From RPQJ01 sp031404015 (GTDB lineage: Bacteria > Pseudomonadota > Gammaproteobacteria > Steroidobacterales > Steroidobacteraceae), in assembly GCA_031404015.1 (NCBI GenBank), contig JANNGT010000027.1, positions 1 to 64,000 on the forward strand: DNA of 64,000 bases. Direction: 5' to 3'. Shown piece after piece: positions 51,862-60,466 of this stretch (positions are counted from its first letter, which is position 1; each line of letters opens with the position of its first letter). The translations under genes were made by a program, and so were the position numbers. The notes under the pieces were generated by a model that saw only the letters and a list, made by a program, of their open reading frames with translations, had not been told where the DNA came from and made no database searches.

Positions 51862-53382
51862 ATGCGATTTCCGGGTCTGCCGGCCACTTTCGGTTTGCTG
51901 TTGTGCAGCTTGGGCGCGCAGGCCGACGTCCTGCTGCGCAACGCGACCCTCTACGATGGCACCGGCCGGCCGTCCATCAAGGCTGACGTCCGCATCAAGG
52001 GCGATCGCATCGCTGCGGTCGCCGCGCAGCTCGAACCCCTTCCTGGCGAGACCACCCGCGACGTGCACGGTCTTGCGCTGGCGCCGGGCTTCATCGACAT
52101 GCACAGCCACGGCAACGGTGGCTTGCTCGAGGATCTGGATGCGGCGACCGTCACGCGTCAGGGTGTCACGACGATCGTCGTCGGTCAGGATGGTGAATCC
52201 GATTACCCACTGGCCGACTGGTTCCGCAAGCTCGAGGCCACACCCCCCTCGCTCCACGTGGCGAGCATGGTGGGTCACGCCACGTTGCGCGAGCAGGCCA
52301 TGGGTGAGGATCTCTACCGCGCGTCGACTGCCGTCGAGCTCGTGCAGATGAGATCGTTGCTGCAGCAGGAGCTGGCAGCCGGAGCATTCGGCCTGTCGAC
52401 CGGCCTCGAATACGAGGCAGCGCATTTTTCGACCACCGAGGAAGTGATCGAACTGTCGAAGGTCGCCGCCGCGGGCGGTGGCTTCTACATCAGCCACGTG
52501 CGTGACGAAGCCAACAAGGTGTTCGACTCCTTCGAGGAAGTGCTGCGCATCGGCCGCGAGGCTCACCTTCCCGTCCAGATCACGCACATCAAGCTCGGGT
52601 CCACCGCGGTCTGGCATCAGGCGGCCCCGCGCATGCCCGCCTATTTTGAGCGCGCGCGCCGCGACGGCATCGAACTGAAAGCCGACGTGTATCCGTACAC
52701 GTTCTGGCACTCGACGATGCGCGTGCTCGTGCCTGACCGCGATTACTTCAATGCGGAAAAAGTGGCACGCGCCATTGCCGACAGCGGCGGTGCCGCGGCC
52801 CTTCGCCTGGGCAAATACACGCCCGAGCCTGTTTTGGCAGGTCGCACGCTGGAGCAGATTGCGGCTGTATGGAAGCTCACGCCGGTCGAAGCGTACATGC
52901 GCATCGTCAAGGCCACCGCGGCCGAGGTTGGCAGCGACGAGGAGATGGAGAACGTGCTCGGCACGTCCATGACCGACGACGACCTGCGCTGGTTCATCGC
53001 GCATCCAGACATCATGTTCAGCAGCGACGGCGAATTGCACGGCTCGCATCCGCGCGGCGCCGGGGCGTTTCCCCGCGTGCTCGGCCATTATGTCCGCGAG
53101 GAAAAGGTGCTGTCATTGAGCGAGGCGATCCGCAAGATGACGAGCCTCCCCGCTGCACAACTGGGGTTGCGGGACCGCGGGCAGATCGCACCCGGCTACG
53201 CTGCAGACCTCGTCGTCTTCGATCCAGCTCGCGTGATCGACCGCTCGACGGTTGAGGACCCGGAGGCCCCGCCGCTGGGAATCCCCCACGTCATGGTCGC
53301 AGGCCAGTGGGTGGTGCGCGACGGCAAGATCACGGGCGCGCGTCCCGGTCGCGTGCTGCGCAGCGCGGCCTATCGCCACTGA
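51862..53382 (+). CDS. Exported N-acyl-D-amino-acid deacylase family amidohydrolase
   Basis: 506 residues with a signal peptide (ATFGLLLCSLGAQA/D). Amidohydrolase motifs: LALAPGFIDMHSHGNGG with the first metal His, TTIVVGQDGES, the ISHVRDEANKV and QITHIKLG metal His residues, MFSSDGELHGSHPRGAGAFPRVLGHYV with the catalytic Asp, and GQIAPGYAADLVVFDP near the end. This is the D-aminoacylase group that releases free D-amino acids from N-acyl-D-amino acids. It precedes dgcN and dgcA on the same strand, which supports a role in D-amino-acid use. Confidence 0.9.
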   Translation: MRFPGLPATFGLLLCSLGAQADVLLRNATLYDGTGRPSIKADVRIKGDRIAAVAAQLEPLPGETTRDVHGLALAPGFIDMHSHGNGGLLEDLDAATVTRQGVTTIVVGQDGESDYPLADWFRKLEATPPSLHVASMVGHATLREQAMGEDLYRASTAVELVQMRSLLQQELAAGAFGLSTGLEYEAAHFSTTEEVIELSKVAAAGGGFYISHVRDEANKVFDSFEEVLRIGREAHLPVQITHIKLGSTAVWHQAAPRMPAYFERARRDGIELKADVYPYTFWHSTMRVLVPDRDYFNAEKVARAIADSGGAAALRLGKYTPEPVLAGRTLEQIAAVWKLTPVEAYMRIVKATAAEVGSDEEMENVLGTSMTDDDLRWFIAHPDIMFSSDGELHGSHPRGAGAFPRVLGHYVREEKVLSLSEAIRKMTSLPAAQLGLRDRGQIAPGYAADLVVFDPARVIDRSTVEDPEAPPLGIPHVMVAGQWVVRDGKITGARPGRVLRSAAYRH

Positions 53383-53390
53383 GACGTCGC

Positions 53391-54395
53391 ATGTTGACGC
53401 TGCGAAAACCGTACCTGCTGTACCTGGGCGATGCCAGCCTCAAGTCCGATTGCAAGACCGCGTTCGGCCTGCGCGACTGGTGCGGCGACGACGTGCTTGG
53501 TGAGTGGTCGCTGCCGGGTGCCGTCAGCGTCGACGTGCCACGCTTGTCGCCCGCGCAAGCGGCGGTGCAAGGTGCGGGTTCCCTCGTGGTCGGAGTCGCG
53601 CCGACCGGAGGCACGCTTCCCGAGTCGTGGGTGCCTGATCTGGAGGCAGCTCTCGACGCCGGACTCGACGTCGTGAGCGGCATGCACACTCGATTGACGT
53701 CGTTTCCATCGCTCGTGTTCAAGGCAGCCGCCCGTGGCGTGCGGCTCGTCGACGTGCGGCATTCTGCTGCCGCGTATCCCGTCGCAAGCGGTCGCAAGCG
53801 CTCCGGCAGACGCGTACTGACGGTCGGCACCGATTGTGCGCTCGGCAAGAAGTACACCGCGCTTAGCCTCACGCACGCGCTGCATTCCATTGGACGCGCC
53901 GCGACGTTTCGTGCGACCGGCCAGACCGGCCTCATGATCGCGGGCAGCGGCATCGCGATCGACGCGGTGGTGGCCGACTTCCTGGCCGGGGCTGCGGAGG
54001 CGCTGTCGCCCGATAATGCAGCGGACCACTGGGACGTGATCGAGGGCCAGGGCTCGCTGCTGCACCCGGCGTATGCGGCCGTTACTCTAGGACTCCTGCA
54101 TGGCTCGCAACCGGACGCGATCGTGCTGTGCCACGCGCCGGAGCGCCTTACGATCGAGGAGTATCCGGACTATCCGATCCCGCCGTTGGCTGAGGTCGTC
54201 GATACCTACCTGCGGGCCGGGCGCCTGACCAACCGCAACATCCGCTGCGTCGGCCTCAGCATCAATTCCTCGACGCTGCCGGATGCAGACTGGGCTGCGT
54301 ATCGAACGCGGCTCGAGCGCGAGTTGCGGTTGCCCGTGTGCGATCCCCTGCGCGGCGGTGTGGAATCACTGGCCATGGCACTCGTGGCAGCATGA
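53391..54395 (+). CDS. dgcN: DUF1611 / DgcN-type D-glutamate N-acetyltransferase
   Basis: 334 residues from the ATG at 53391. It belongs to DUF1611: a Rossmann-like N-terminal part (VGVAPTGGTLPESWVPDLEAAL, GLDVVSGMHTRL) and a P-loop-like C-terminal domain (VLTVGTDCALGKKYTALSLTHAL, FRATGQTGLMI, IEGQGSLLHPAY). Members named DgcN acetylate D-glutamate as the first step of a D-amino-acid pathway, with the DgcA racemase as second step. Name by homology and by the adjacent dgcA. It begins nine bases after the D-aminoacylase and overlaps dgcA (ATGA). Confidence 0.82.
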   Translation: MLTLRKPYLLYLGDASLKSDCKTAFGLRDWCGDDVLGEWSLPGAVSVDVPRLSPAQAAVQGAGSLVVGVAPTGGTLPESWVPDLEAALDAGLDVVSGMHTRLTSFPSLVFKAAARGVRLVDVRHSAAAYPVASGRKRSGRRVLTVGTDCALGKKYTALSLTHALHSIGRAATFRATGQTGLMIAGSGIAIDAVVADFLAGAAEALSPDNAADHWDVIEGQGSLLHPAYAAVTLGLLHGSQPDAIVLCHAPERLTIEEYPDYPIPPLAEVVDTYLRAGRLTNRNIRCVGLSINSSTLPDADWAAYRTRLERELRLPVCDPLRGGVESLAMALVAA

Positions 54396-55375
54396 TCGAC
54401 ATCGAGACGCAGATCGAACACTGGCAACTTGTCGAGCCGTTCACGACCGCACGCGACTCGATTACGCACATGCCAGTGCTGGTCGTCACGCTGACCAACG
54501 GCACGGGTGCGAGTGGCTGGGCCGAAGCGGCTGGCGTTGATTACGACGGCGAAACACCCGAGTCGATGCAGCAGCAGATTGAAGCCGTGCGATCGCGCCT
54601 GCACGATGACTTGACCAGTCCGGAACTGCTCGAATGGCTGCCAGCCGGTGGTGCGCGCAACGCACTGGACTGTGCGCTGTGGGATTTGCGCGCGAAGGCC
54701 TGTGGAATTCCCGCCTGGCAGACGGCAGGTCTGCCTGCGCCCCGCTCCGTCACGACCGCATACACGATCGGCCTCTGCAGCGACGTGGATGTGCGACGCA
54801 AGGCCCGTGACGCGCGGCCCTACAGCCTGCTCAAACTCAAGGTCGACGCGGATCGCCACGTTGACCTCGTGCGCATGGTGCGGGAAGAACACCCCTCAGC
54901 CCGAATCATCGTCGACGCCAACCAGTCGTGGTCGCGGTCGCTGTTGCAGCGGCTGTGCTGGCCGCTGCACGAACTGGGCGTCGAACTGATCGAGCAACCT
55001 TTGCCGCGCGGGCAGGATGCCGAGCTCGATGGCTTGAACACGACCTTGCCACTGGCCGCCGACGAATCCTGCACGGATCGGCATTCACTGCCAGGTCTCG
55101 TCGGCCGCTATCGCTATGCGAATATCAAGCTCGACAAGTGCGGGGGACTCACCGAGGCGCTTGCGATGTGTCACGAAGCGACGCGACTGGGCCTCGAAGT
55201 CATGGTCGGCAACATGTGTGGCACGTCCCTCGCCATGGCGCCCGCATTCCTCGTCGCGCAGTCGTGTCGCTATGTGGATCTCGATGGGCCGCTGCTGCAG
55301 CGACTCGACCGGCCGCATGCGATCCGCTTTGAAGGCAGCCTGATGCATGCGCCGGAGCCGGCGCTCTGGGGATGA
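54392..55375 (+). CDS. dgcA: Enolase-superfamily racemase/epimerase, DgcA-type
   Basis: 327 residues. Muconate-lactonizing subgroup: capping domain at the start, KLKVDAD with the KxK pair, metal residues in IIVDANQSW, ELIEQPLP and PLAADESC, and the second general base in ANIKLDKCGGL, followed by VGNMCGTSLAM. This is the layout of L-Ala-D/L-Glu epimerases and N-acetyl-D-glutamate racemase DgcA. Linkage to dgcN favours the second reading: N-acetyl-D-Glu is converted to N-acetyl-L-Glu. Confidence 0.85.
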   Translation: MIDIETQIEHWQLVEPFTTARDSITHMPVLVVTLTNGTGASGWAEAAGVDYDGETPESMQQQIEAVRSRLHDDLTSPELLEWLPAGGARNALDCALWDLRAKACGIPAWQTAGLPAPRSVTTAYTIGLCSDVDVRRKARDARPYSLLKLKVDADRHVDLVRMVREEHPSARIIVDANQSWSRSLLQRLCWPLHELGVELIEQPLPRGQDAELDGLNTTLPLAADESCTDRHSLPGLVGRYRYANIKLDKCGGLTEALAMCHEATRLGLEVMVGNMCGTSLAMAPAFLVAQSCRYVDLDGPLLQRLDRPHAIRFEGSLMHAPEPALWG

Positions 55376-55376
55376 C

Positions 55377-56219
55377 GTGAAAACGCCCGAAGCGCTTCAG
55401 CCCCTGATCGACGACGGCGTCATCGACGAGGTGGTTCGCTCGCTCAAAAGCGGCAAGGAAGCGACCGTTTACGTCGTGCGCTCGGGCGCGGAACTGCGCT
55501 GTGCCAAGGTGTATCGCAACATGGCGCAACGCAGCTTCCGACAACGTGCGCAGTATCAGGAAGGCCGCAAGGTCCGTGGCAGCCGCCAGGCGCGCGCGAT
55601 GCGCAAGAGCACGTCGTTCGGGCGCTCGGAACAGGAAGCGGCATGGAAAAACGCCGAGGTCGACGCGCTGTATCAGTTGTCTGCCGCGGACGTGCGCGTG
55701 CCGAAGCCTTACGGTTACTTCGATGGCGTCTTGATCATGGAACTGGTGACAGATGCGGACGGCAACCCTGCGCCGCGGCTCGGTGAAGTGCAACTGCCGG
55801 CAGACACCGCCCGCGCATACCACGGGTTCCTGGTGACGCAGGTCGTGCGCATGCTCTGCATCGGCCTGATTCACGGCGATCTGTCGGAGTTCAACGTGCT
55901 GGTCGCGCCCGACGGTCCCGTGATCATCGACCTGCCGCAAGCCGTCAATGCAGCCGGCAACAACGGCGCCCTGGCGATGCTGCGGCGTGACGTCGACAAC
56001 CTCAAGCACACGTTAGGGCGCTTCGCACCCGAACTGCTCGAGACGCAGTTCGCGTTGGAGATATGGGCGCTGTTCCAGCACGGCGAACTGCGCCCCGACA
56101 GCGTGCTTACCGGCATCTTCGTGCCTGATGCCACGATCGTCGATCCGGACGGCGTCATGCTCGTGATCGACGACGCGCGCGAGGAAGAGATCCAGCGTCG
56201 CCTGCGGTTGCTGACCTAA
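55377..56219 (+). CDS. RIO-type serine/threonine kinase (PA4780-like)
   Basis: 280 residues from the GTG at 55377, one base after the dgcA stop. Kinase motifs: LKSGKEATVYVV (P-loop), CAKVY (Lys), LIMELV (hinge), GLIHGDLSEFNVLV (catalytic loop) and VIIDLPQAV (metal Asp, DLPQ as in RIO kinases). The RIO group in Gammaproteobacteria is represented by PA4780. The C-terminal 60 residues are acidic. Although it follows dgcA closely, a functional link is not evident. Confidence 0.9.
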   Translation: MKTPEALQPLIDDGVIDEVVRSLKSGKEATVYVVRSGAELRCAKVYRNMAQRSFRQRAQYQEGRKVRGSRQARAMRKSTSFGRSEQEAAWKNAEVDALYQLSAADVRVPKPYGYFDGVLIMELVTDADGNPAPRLGEVQLPADTARAYHGFLVTQVVRMLCIGLIHGDLSEFNVLVAPDGPVIIDLPQAVNAAGNNGALAMLRRDVDNLKHTLGRFAPELLETQFALEIWALFQHGELRPDSVLTGIFVPDATIVDPDGVMLVIDDAREEEIQRRLRLLT

Positions 56220-56271
56220 GCGAGATCCTCGGCGGTTTCGTCGACCGATTCGAGCATGGCGCCCTGGTGGC

Positions 56272-56679
56272 TCATGCGGTGAGCTTGCGCTTACGGCGCC
56301 ACGACGGCTGCACTGCGAGCGTGGCCTTGCCCACGGTGCGTCCGGCGATCGAGCGCAACACGAGCTTGCCGCCCGCATCGACCTCGCAGGGAACCACGTA
56401 CACACCGGGCCGCAACATCGCCTGGATGGCCTTCGCGGCCGCCCGGCGTTTGAACAGCGTTGCGGAGGTCGGGTCGTCGAAGGCCCACGCGTCGTCGTGC
56501 ATCAGGTAATACAACGACAGTCCCGGCAGAGTCGCGACCAGCAGGTAGCGCGCACGGTCTTCGATATCCTTGACCTGCCGCTCCAAGGCGCGCCGTTGGA
56601 CAGCCGTCAGTGGCGGATCCTCAACCTCCTCGACTGGACGCTTGGCACTCGCGGCTCGTCTGGGCCTGGTCGTAGCCAT
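56272..56679 (-). CDS. Uncharacterised basic protein
   Basis: 135 residues. Basic, Arg-rich N-terminus (RPRRAASAKRPVEEVEDPPL) and C-terminus, with a helical middle QRRALERQVKDIEDRARYLLVATLPGLSLYYLMHDDAWAFDD and FKRRAAAKAIQAMLRPGVYVVP. No membrane segment, no recognised family. Convergent with the RIO kinase gene. Confidence 0.6.
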   Translation of the reverse strand: MATTRPRRAASAKRPVEEVEDPPLTAVQRRALERQVKDIEDRARYLLVATLPGLSLYYLMHDDAWAFDDPTSATLFKRRAAAKAIQAMLRPGVYVVPCEVDAGGKLVLRSIAGRTVGKATLAVQPSWRRKRKLTA

Positions 56680-56954
56680 GTCGACTCCCTTTTTTGATCA
56701 TTTATTCATCGATCGTAGCAGGGAGCGCGCTGCAACCACCACACTCAGGGCAGCGCAACGGACATTAACGTTCGAATTGCTCGCTTGGCAGTGGTACCGC
56801 GAGCGTCGCTGGTCGTCTATAGGCACACGAGCAATGCAACGCGGGTCACTGCCGCCGCATCTTGCAGTCGCGAGCCAGCTCACAAATGCGCCTTGAGGAC
56901 TTGTGCAGCAGCTCATTTTTAGAGGAGGCTGCGACGTCGCGGGAGGGAATGCTC

Positions 56955-57896
56955 ATGGAACGGATGGATCCGTCTGTTTTGCGCTCGGCGGTCGACAGCC
57001 TGCGGCGGGTCATGGATGACCACGCCGTCTGGCACGAGAACCTGTTGCGTTCGATATTCTGCGAGTACGCCATCCGGCTGGACGATCTTGCGCCGGCCGC
57101 GCATCGCGATTGCGCGTTCGGCCGGTGGTTCTACGACAGCGCACCGAGCGGCCTGCGCGGCCAGATGGAATTCGTCGCCATGGGCAAGGAACACCAGCGC
57201 CTGCACCAGGTCGCTACACGACTGCTGCGTTCGGTGCGGAACAACGGTCCGATCGACCGTCTCGACTTCGAGGAGCTGGTCGCGACCAATGCGCGATTTC
57301 GCGTGCACGTCGATTCGCTGCGATTCTCGATGGAGGTTGACTTTGGCAACCGCGATGCGCTCACCACCGCGTATGGGCGGGTCGACATGCTGCCTGCGCT
57401 CGAGGACCTGCGCTGCGTGGCGCGCGACAGCGGCGTGCCGTGCAGCCTGGTGTTCGTGGACGTGGATAATCTAAAACAGATCAACGATCTGCATGGACAT
57501 GCCATGGGCGACGCCGTCCTGCAGGGACTCGTCCGGCACCTCGACTCCCACCTGCGCCCCAACGACAAGGTGTTCCGCTATGGGGGCGACGAGTTCCTCG
57601 TCACGCTGCCGGGCGCTGATCTGTCGGTCGCGCGCTCGGTCGTCAATCGCATGCGCGAAAGCCTGGCCGGCCAACTCGTGATCGCGGGAGCGGAAGGCAC
57701 GGTGCTGGCCGTCACCGCGTCATTTGGCCTCGCACTCCTCGACCCGGACGAGGACCCGACTGTATCGATCAGCCGTGCGGACCAGGCACTGTTGCTTGCC
57801 AAGACGGCTGGCCGCAATCGGTTGTTGGCGTGGGACGAGTCCGTGCAGACTGGCACGCACTGGGCCCTGGTGGACGCCGACCAGGCGAGCGGCTGA
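56955..57896 (+). CDS. Diguanylate cyclase with CZB zinc-sensing domain
   Basis: 313 residues. The N-terminal chemoreceptor zinc-binding (CZB) domain supplies the 3His/1Cys site: HAVWH (about 23-27), HRDCAFGRWF (Cys about 53) and KEHQRLH (about 80-84). A GGDEF domain follows with VFVDVDNLKQIND and an active YGGDEF at about 210-214. An RPND I-site lies five residues before it, so product inhibition is expected. This is the DgcZ layout, in which zinc represses c-di-GMP synthesis. The ATG at 56955 has GGGAGGGA six bases upstream. Confidence 0.9.
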   Translation: MERMDPSVLRSAVDSLRRVMDDHAVWHENLLRSIFCEYAIRLDDLAPAAHRDCAFGRWFYDSAPSGLRGQMEFVAMGKEHQRLHQVATRLLRSVRNNGPIDRLDFEELVATNARFRVHVDSLRFSMEVDFGNRDALTTAYGRVDMLPALEDLRCVARDSGVPCSLVFVDVDNLKQINDLHGHAMGDAVLQGLVRHLDSHLRPNDKVFRYGGDEFLVTLPGADLSVARSVVNRMRESLAGQLVIAGAEGTVLAVTASFGLALLDPDEDPTVSISRADQALLLAKTAGRNRLLAWDESVQTGTHWALVDADQASG

Positions 57897-57921
57897 ACGC
57901 CATCGTTCGTCCGCCGGCCTG

Positions 57922-57941
57922 GGTGACCAGCATGGGTCACC
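57922..57941. repeat. Seven-bp inverted repeat
   Basis: GGTGACC (57922-57928) and GGTCACC (57935-57941) form a short hairpin after the diguanylate cyclase stop, where it may act as terminator for that gene and for the leftward small ORF that ends in it. Confidence 0.4.
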
Positions 57942-58026
57942 AGCCTGTTCCTGCCGCGAGGTCAGCGAGCTCCTGCACCATGTACAGAACCAGCGAACTC
58001 AACATCACGTAGCCTGCGATTGCCAT
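57937..58026 (-). CDS. Very small membrane peptide
   Basis: A 29-codon frame starting at the ATG at 58026 with an excellent AGGAGAAAGGATC site. It reads MAIAGYVMLSSLVLYMVQEL, then ADLAAGTGW. The first 17 residues form one hydrophobic helix. The strong ribosome site and the hydrophobic profile argue for a translated small protein. No homologue is known to me. Confidence 0.5.
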   Translation of the reverse strand: MAIAGYVMLSSLVLYMVQELADLAAGTGW

Positions 58027-58127
58027 GATCCTTTCTCCTGCATGTGTCGCGCCGGTATGGCGCGTCTCCATGGGTGATCATGCTAGGTGTCGGCTGCAGG
58101 CCATTCCAGTCGTTATCGACGAGTGGT

Positions 58128-58412
58128 TCAGTCACCGCGACGAAATGCAGTCATGGTCACGATGGTGACGCTCGAATCGAGCGGATCGAACAGAATGCGC
58201 GCTTCCTTCCGCTCGAGTTGGCGCAATACCTGGGCAATTTTGTCATCGTGCGAGACGACCTTGTCACCGTAGTCGGTGCCTTCGCGCAGGATGAAGCTCT
58301 CGATCACACCGCGCAGTGCATCCGGCGACAGCTCCGTATGCGGAATCGGAACGGGCTCAGGACGATCGCGCGGATCGTCGCCACCGCCCGGCCACTCGTC
58401 AGCCTCGCTCAC
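58128..58412 (-). CDS. yheU: YheU family protein (UPF0270)
   Basis: 94 residues from a GTG at 58412. The C-terminal 70 residues match YheU: IPHTELSPDALRGVIESFILREGTDYG, then DKIAQVLRQLERKEARILFDP and SVTIV. The N-terminal 20 residues are acidic and not part of the family core. The small helical protein is of unknown function and widespread in Gammaproteobacteria, which supports the taxonomic call. It follows the GST gene by 24 bases on the same strand. Confidence 0.88.
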   Translation of the reverse strand: MSEADEWPGGGDDPRDRPEPVPIPHTELSPDALRGVIESFILREGTDYGDKVVSHDDKIAQVLRQLERKEARILFDPLDSSVTIVTMTAFRRGD

Positions 58413-58435
58413 GCGGATTTCTGCCGTCGCGGACG

Positions 58436-59143
58436 TCAGGTTGCCATCAACGTCGGGCCGCCCTTGGCCTCGGCACGCTGATACGCAGGCCGCGCCCGCA
58501 TGCGCTTGTGGTACGCCGCGATGTGCGGGTATCGCCCGCTTTCCGTCGAGCGCGCCAGCAGCGCCTCGATCGCAAAGCTCATCTGGAAATCGGCCATGGT
58601 GATGTCGGGGCCCGCGAACCAGACGCTTTTTGCGAGATGCCCTTCGATGAAATCCAGCGAGTTCTGCAGGTTGGGGTCGATCAAGGTCGCCTGCACTTTC
58701 TGGCACAGTCCGCGCGCGATGGGCTTGGCGAAGAACGGCATCGGCCGCGTCGGGATCGTGCTGAAGACCAGCTTCATGACGAGCCAGTTCATCAGTGAGC
58801 CCTCGGCGTAGTGCATCCAGTATTTTGCCTGCCAGTACGCTGGCGTGCCGGGTGCCGGCACCAGGTGTGCAAGTTCGCCCGTGCCGAGGTGGCCGAACTT
58901 CTCGACGATGTATTCGATGATGACGGCCGATTCGGCGATCACCGCACCGTCGTCGGTCACGACGGGAGACTTGCCGAGCGGATGGATGGACTTGAGTTCC
59001 GGCGGGGCCAGCCGCGTCGCCTTGTCCCGCTGATAGACCTTGAGTTCGTATGGCGCGCCGAGTTCTTCGAGCAGCCACAGGATGCGTTGCGAACGCGATG
59101 TTTCCAGGTGATGGACGACCAGCCCCGCCGCTACGTTGCTCAC
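58436..59143 (-). CDS. Glutathione S-transferase family protein
   Basis: 235 residues from a GTG at 59143 that overlaps the sodC stop (an alternative ATG 8 codons upstream lies inside sodC). N-terminal thioredoxin-like domain: VVHHLETSRSQRILWLLEELGAPYEL, with the family's Ser at the active site, LGKSPVV and AESAVIIEYI for glutathione binding. The C-terminal helical domain has ITMADFQMSFAIEAL. It detoxifies electrophiles or peroxides, in line with the sodC gene upstream. Confidence 0.92.
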   Translation of the reverse strand: MSNVAAGLVVHHLETSRSQRILWLLEELGAPYELKVYQRDKATRLAPPELKSIHPLGKSPVVTDDGAVIAESAVIIEYIVEKFGHLGTGELAHLVPAPGTPAYWQAKYWMHYAEGSLMNWLVMKLVFSTIPTRPMPFFAKPIARGLCQKVQATLIDPNLQNSLDFIEGHLAKSVWFAGPDITMADFQMSFAIEALLARSTESGRYPHIAAYHKRMRARPAYQRAEAKGGPTLMAT

Positions 59144-59721
59144 TTGACGAGCCTCAGCACGCCGCACGCTTCACGGGCGCCGCCGGCGCAGCCCTTCTTG
59201 CGGTCGGACTCTGCGTCGCAATACGTGTCCGGCTGCGTGTGCACGACGATGGCGCTGCCGTCCGCGTCGAAGACGCTGAGTCGGCCGGGCGATAACGTGA
59301 TGCGATTGGTCGTGTGCTCCAACGTGCCTGCGCCTTGCTTGACGTCCAGGTTGATCAGGTCGCCCATGTGAAATGGGTGATTGATGTCCGTGGCCGGTGT
59401 GCTCTCCATCGCCGTGTCGGGCCGCGACTGGCCCGCCGGACCGGGGTCGTGATGCCCGCCCGCCGCCGCGCAGGGTTCGCACTGGCCGACTTCGTGTACG
59501 TGCACGGCGTGCTTGCCGTCAGGCAGGCCCTTGACCGTCATCCGCACGACCACTTCCTTGATGCCCTCTGCCGTCACTTGCTCCTTGAGCGTCGCCCTGC
59601 CGCTGATAGCTGAGTTCGTGCAGCCCTTGATGTCCGCCTCGGCTTTCACAGCGTCGTCCCCGAAGGTAATGGCAGGCACTGCCACCAGGGCAGCCAGAAC
59701 AAGCGTGGACACTGACCGCAT
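59140..59721 (-). CDS. sodC: Periplasmic Cu/Zn superoxide dismutase
   Basis: 193 residues with signal peptide (LVLAALVAVPAITFG/D). Copper and zinc ligands in HAVHVHEVGQC, GGHHDP, MGDLINLD and IVVHTQPDTY. Cys in CNTS-like GCTNSA and VGQCEPC/REACGVL form the conserved disulfide. The insert GPAGQSRPDTAMESTPATDINHPF replaces the shorter standard zinc loop but keeps the HP and HMGDL residues. It dismutates superoxide in the periplasm. GST and yheU follow on the same strand. Confidence 0.93.
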   Translation of the reverse strand: MRSVSTLVLAALVAVPAITFGDDAVKAEADIKGCTNSAISGRATLKEQVTAEGIKEVVVRMTVKGLPDGKHAVHVHEVGQCEPCAAAGGHHDPGPAGQSRPDTAMESTPATDINHPFHMGDLINLDVKQGAGTLEHTTNRITLSPGRLSVFDADGSAIVVHTQPDTYCDAESDRKKGCAGGAREACGVLRLVK

Positions 59722-59775
59722 GAGGAGTCTCCTTAAAATCGAAAAGTTCGGAGCAATTCGAAAGAACCGAAGCGA

Positions 59776-60441
59776 TCAACGGTACACGACCGCGATGTGC
59801 GGCACGGTGGTCACGTCCGGCTGTTTGAGCAGGAACGTGCGCAGAAACGTGGTGAGCTGTTTCTCGGAAAGCGCCATGATTGCGGGTTCCGTGGCCAGCT
59901 GCTCGCCGCGCGCCTGCGCCCGCTTTGACGCCTCCGCGTACAGCTTCAGGACCGCGGCCTTCTCGTCCGTCAGGATACCCCCTGAGAGCACCTTGTAGCG
60001 CAGGTTCGTCACCGCGGGCGTTGCCACGAGTCGCGGCTTGCCCACTTCGATACGAATGCCTTCGGGGCCGGATTTCACGTCGTATTGGCCCGGCGCGAGG
60101 TCGAAGCCAAAGGAGTACTCGACCGAGTACCAGATGGCGACAGTGCCCGTGGAATGCAGCCCGAGCAACGACTGGTCGATGACCTGCGTGACTGCATTGG
60201 GTTGGCTGACGGTTGCCGCGAGAAATTTCTGCTGTGCCGTAAGCTGCTTCTTGCCTTCCTGGAGGTAACGGACGTACGTCGTCCGGCCCAGCAGCCTCCG
60301 CTCGGTCTCGGTCACGGTGTCTTGCAGCAAGCGCGCCCGCTCGTTGGCGGAACGCACTTGGCCCTGCATGACAAAGTACGTGATCGCGGCCGCGATCGCC
60401 GCGGCGCAAACCAGCCAGCCCGTTCCAGGTGAACGCGACAT
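59776..60441 (-). CDS. Single-span membrane-anchored protein, DUF4230-like
   Basis: 221 residues from the ATG at 60441. One N-terminal membrane helix (WLVCAAAIAAAITYFVM), a coiled-coil-like stretch (VRSANERARLLQDTVTETERRLL), then a periplasmic part with IWYSVEYSFGFDLAPGQYDV and IRIEVGKPRLVA. The latter vaguely recalls DUF4230 proteins, but I cannot confirm it. Function unknown. Adjacent to the 2OG oxygenase upstream. Confidence 0.6.
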   Translation of the reverse strand: MSRSPGTGWLVCAAAIAAAITYFVMQGQVRSANERARLLQDTVTETERRLLGRTTYVRYLQEGKKQLTAQQKFLAATVSQPNAVTQVIDQSLLGLHSTGTVAIWYSVEYSFGFDLAPGQYDVKSGPEGIRIEVGKPRLVATPAVTNLRYKVLSGGILTDEKAAVLKLYAEASKRAQARGEQLATEPAIMALSEKQLTTFLRTFLLKQPDVTTVPHIAVVYR

Positions 60442-60466
60442 TGGATTCTTCACTGGGCGTGTGGCC

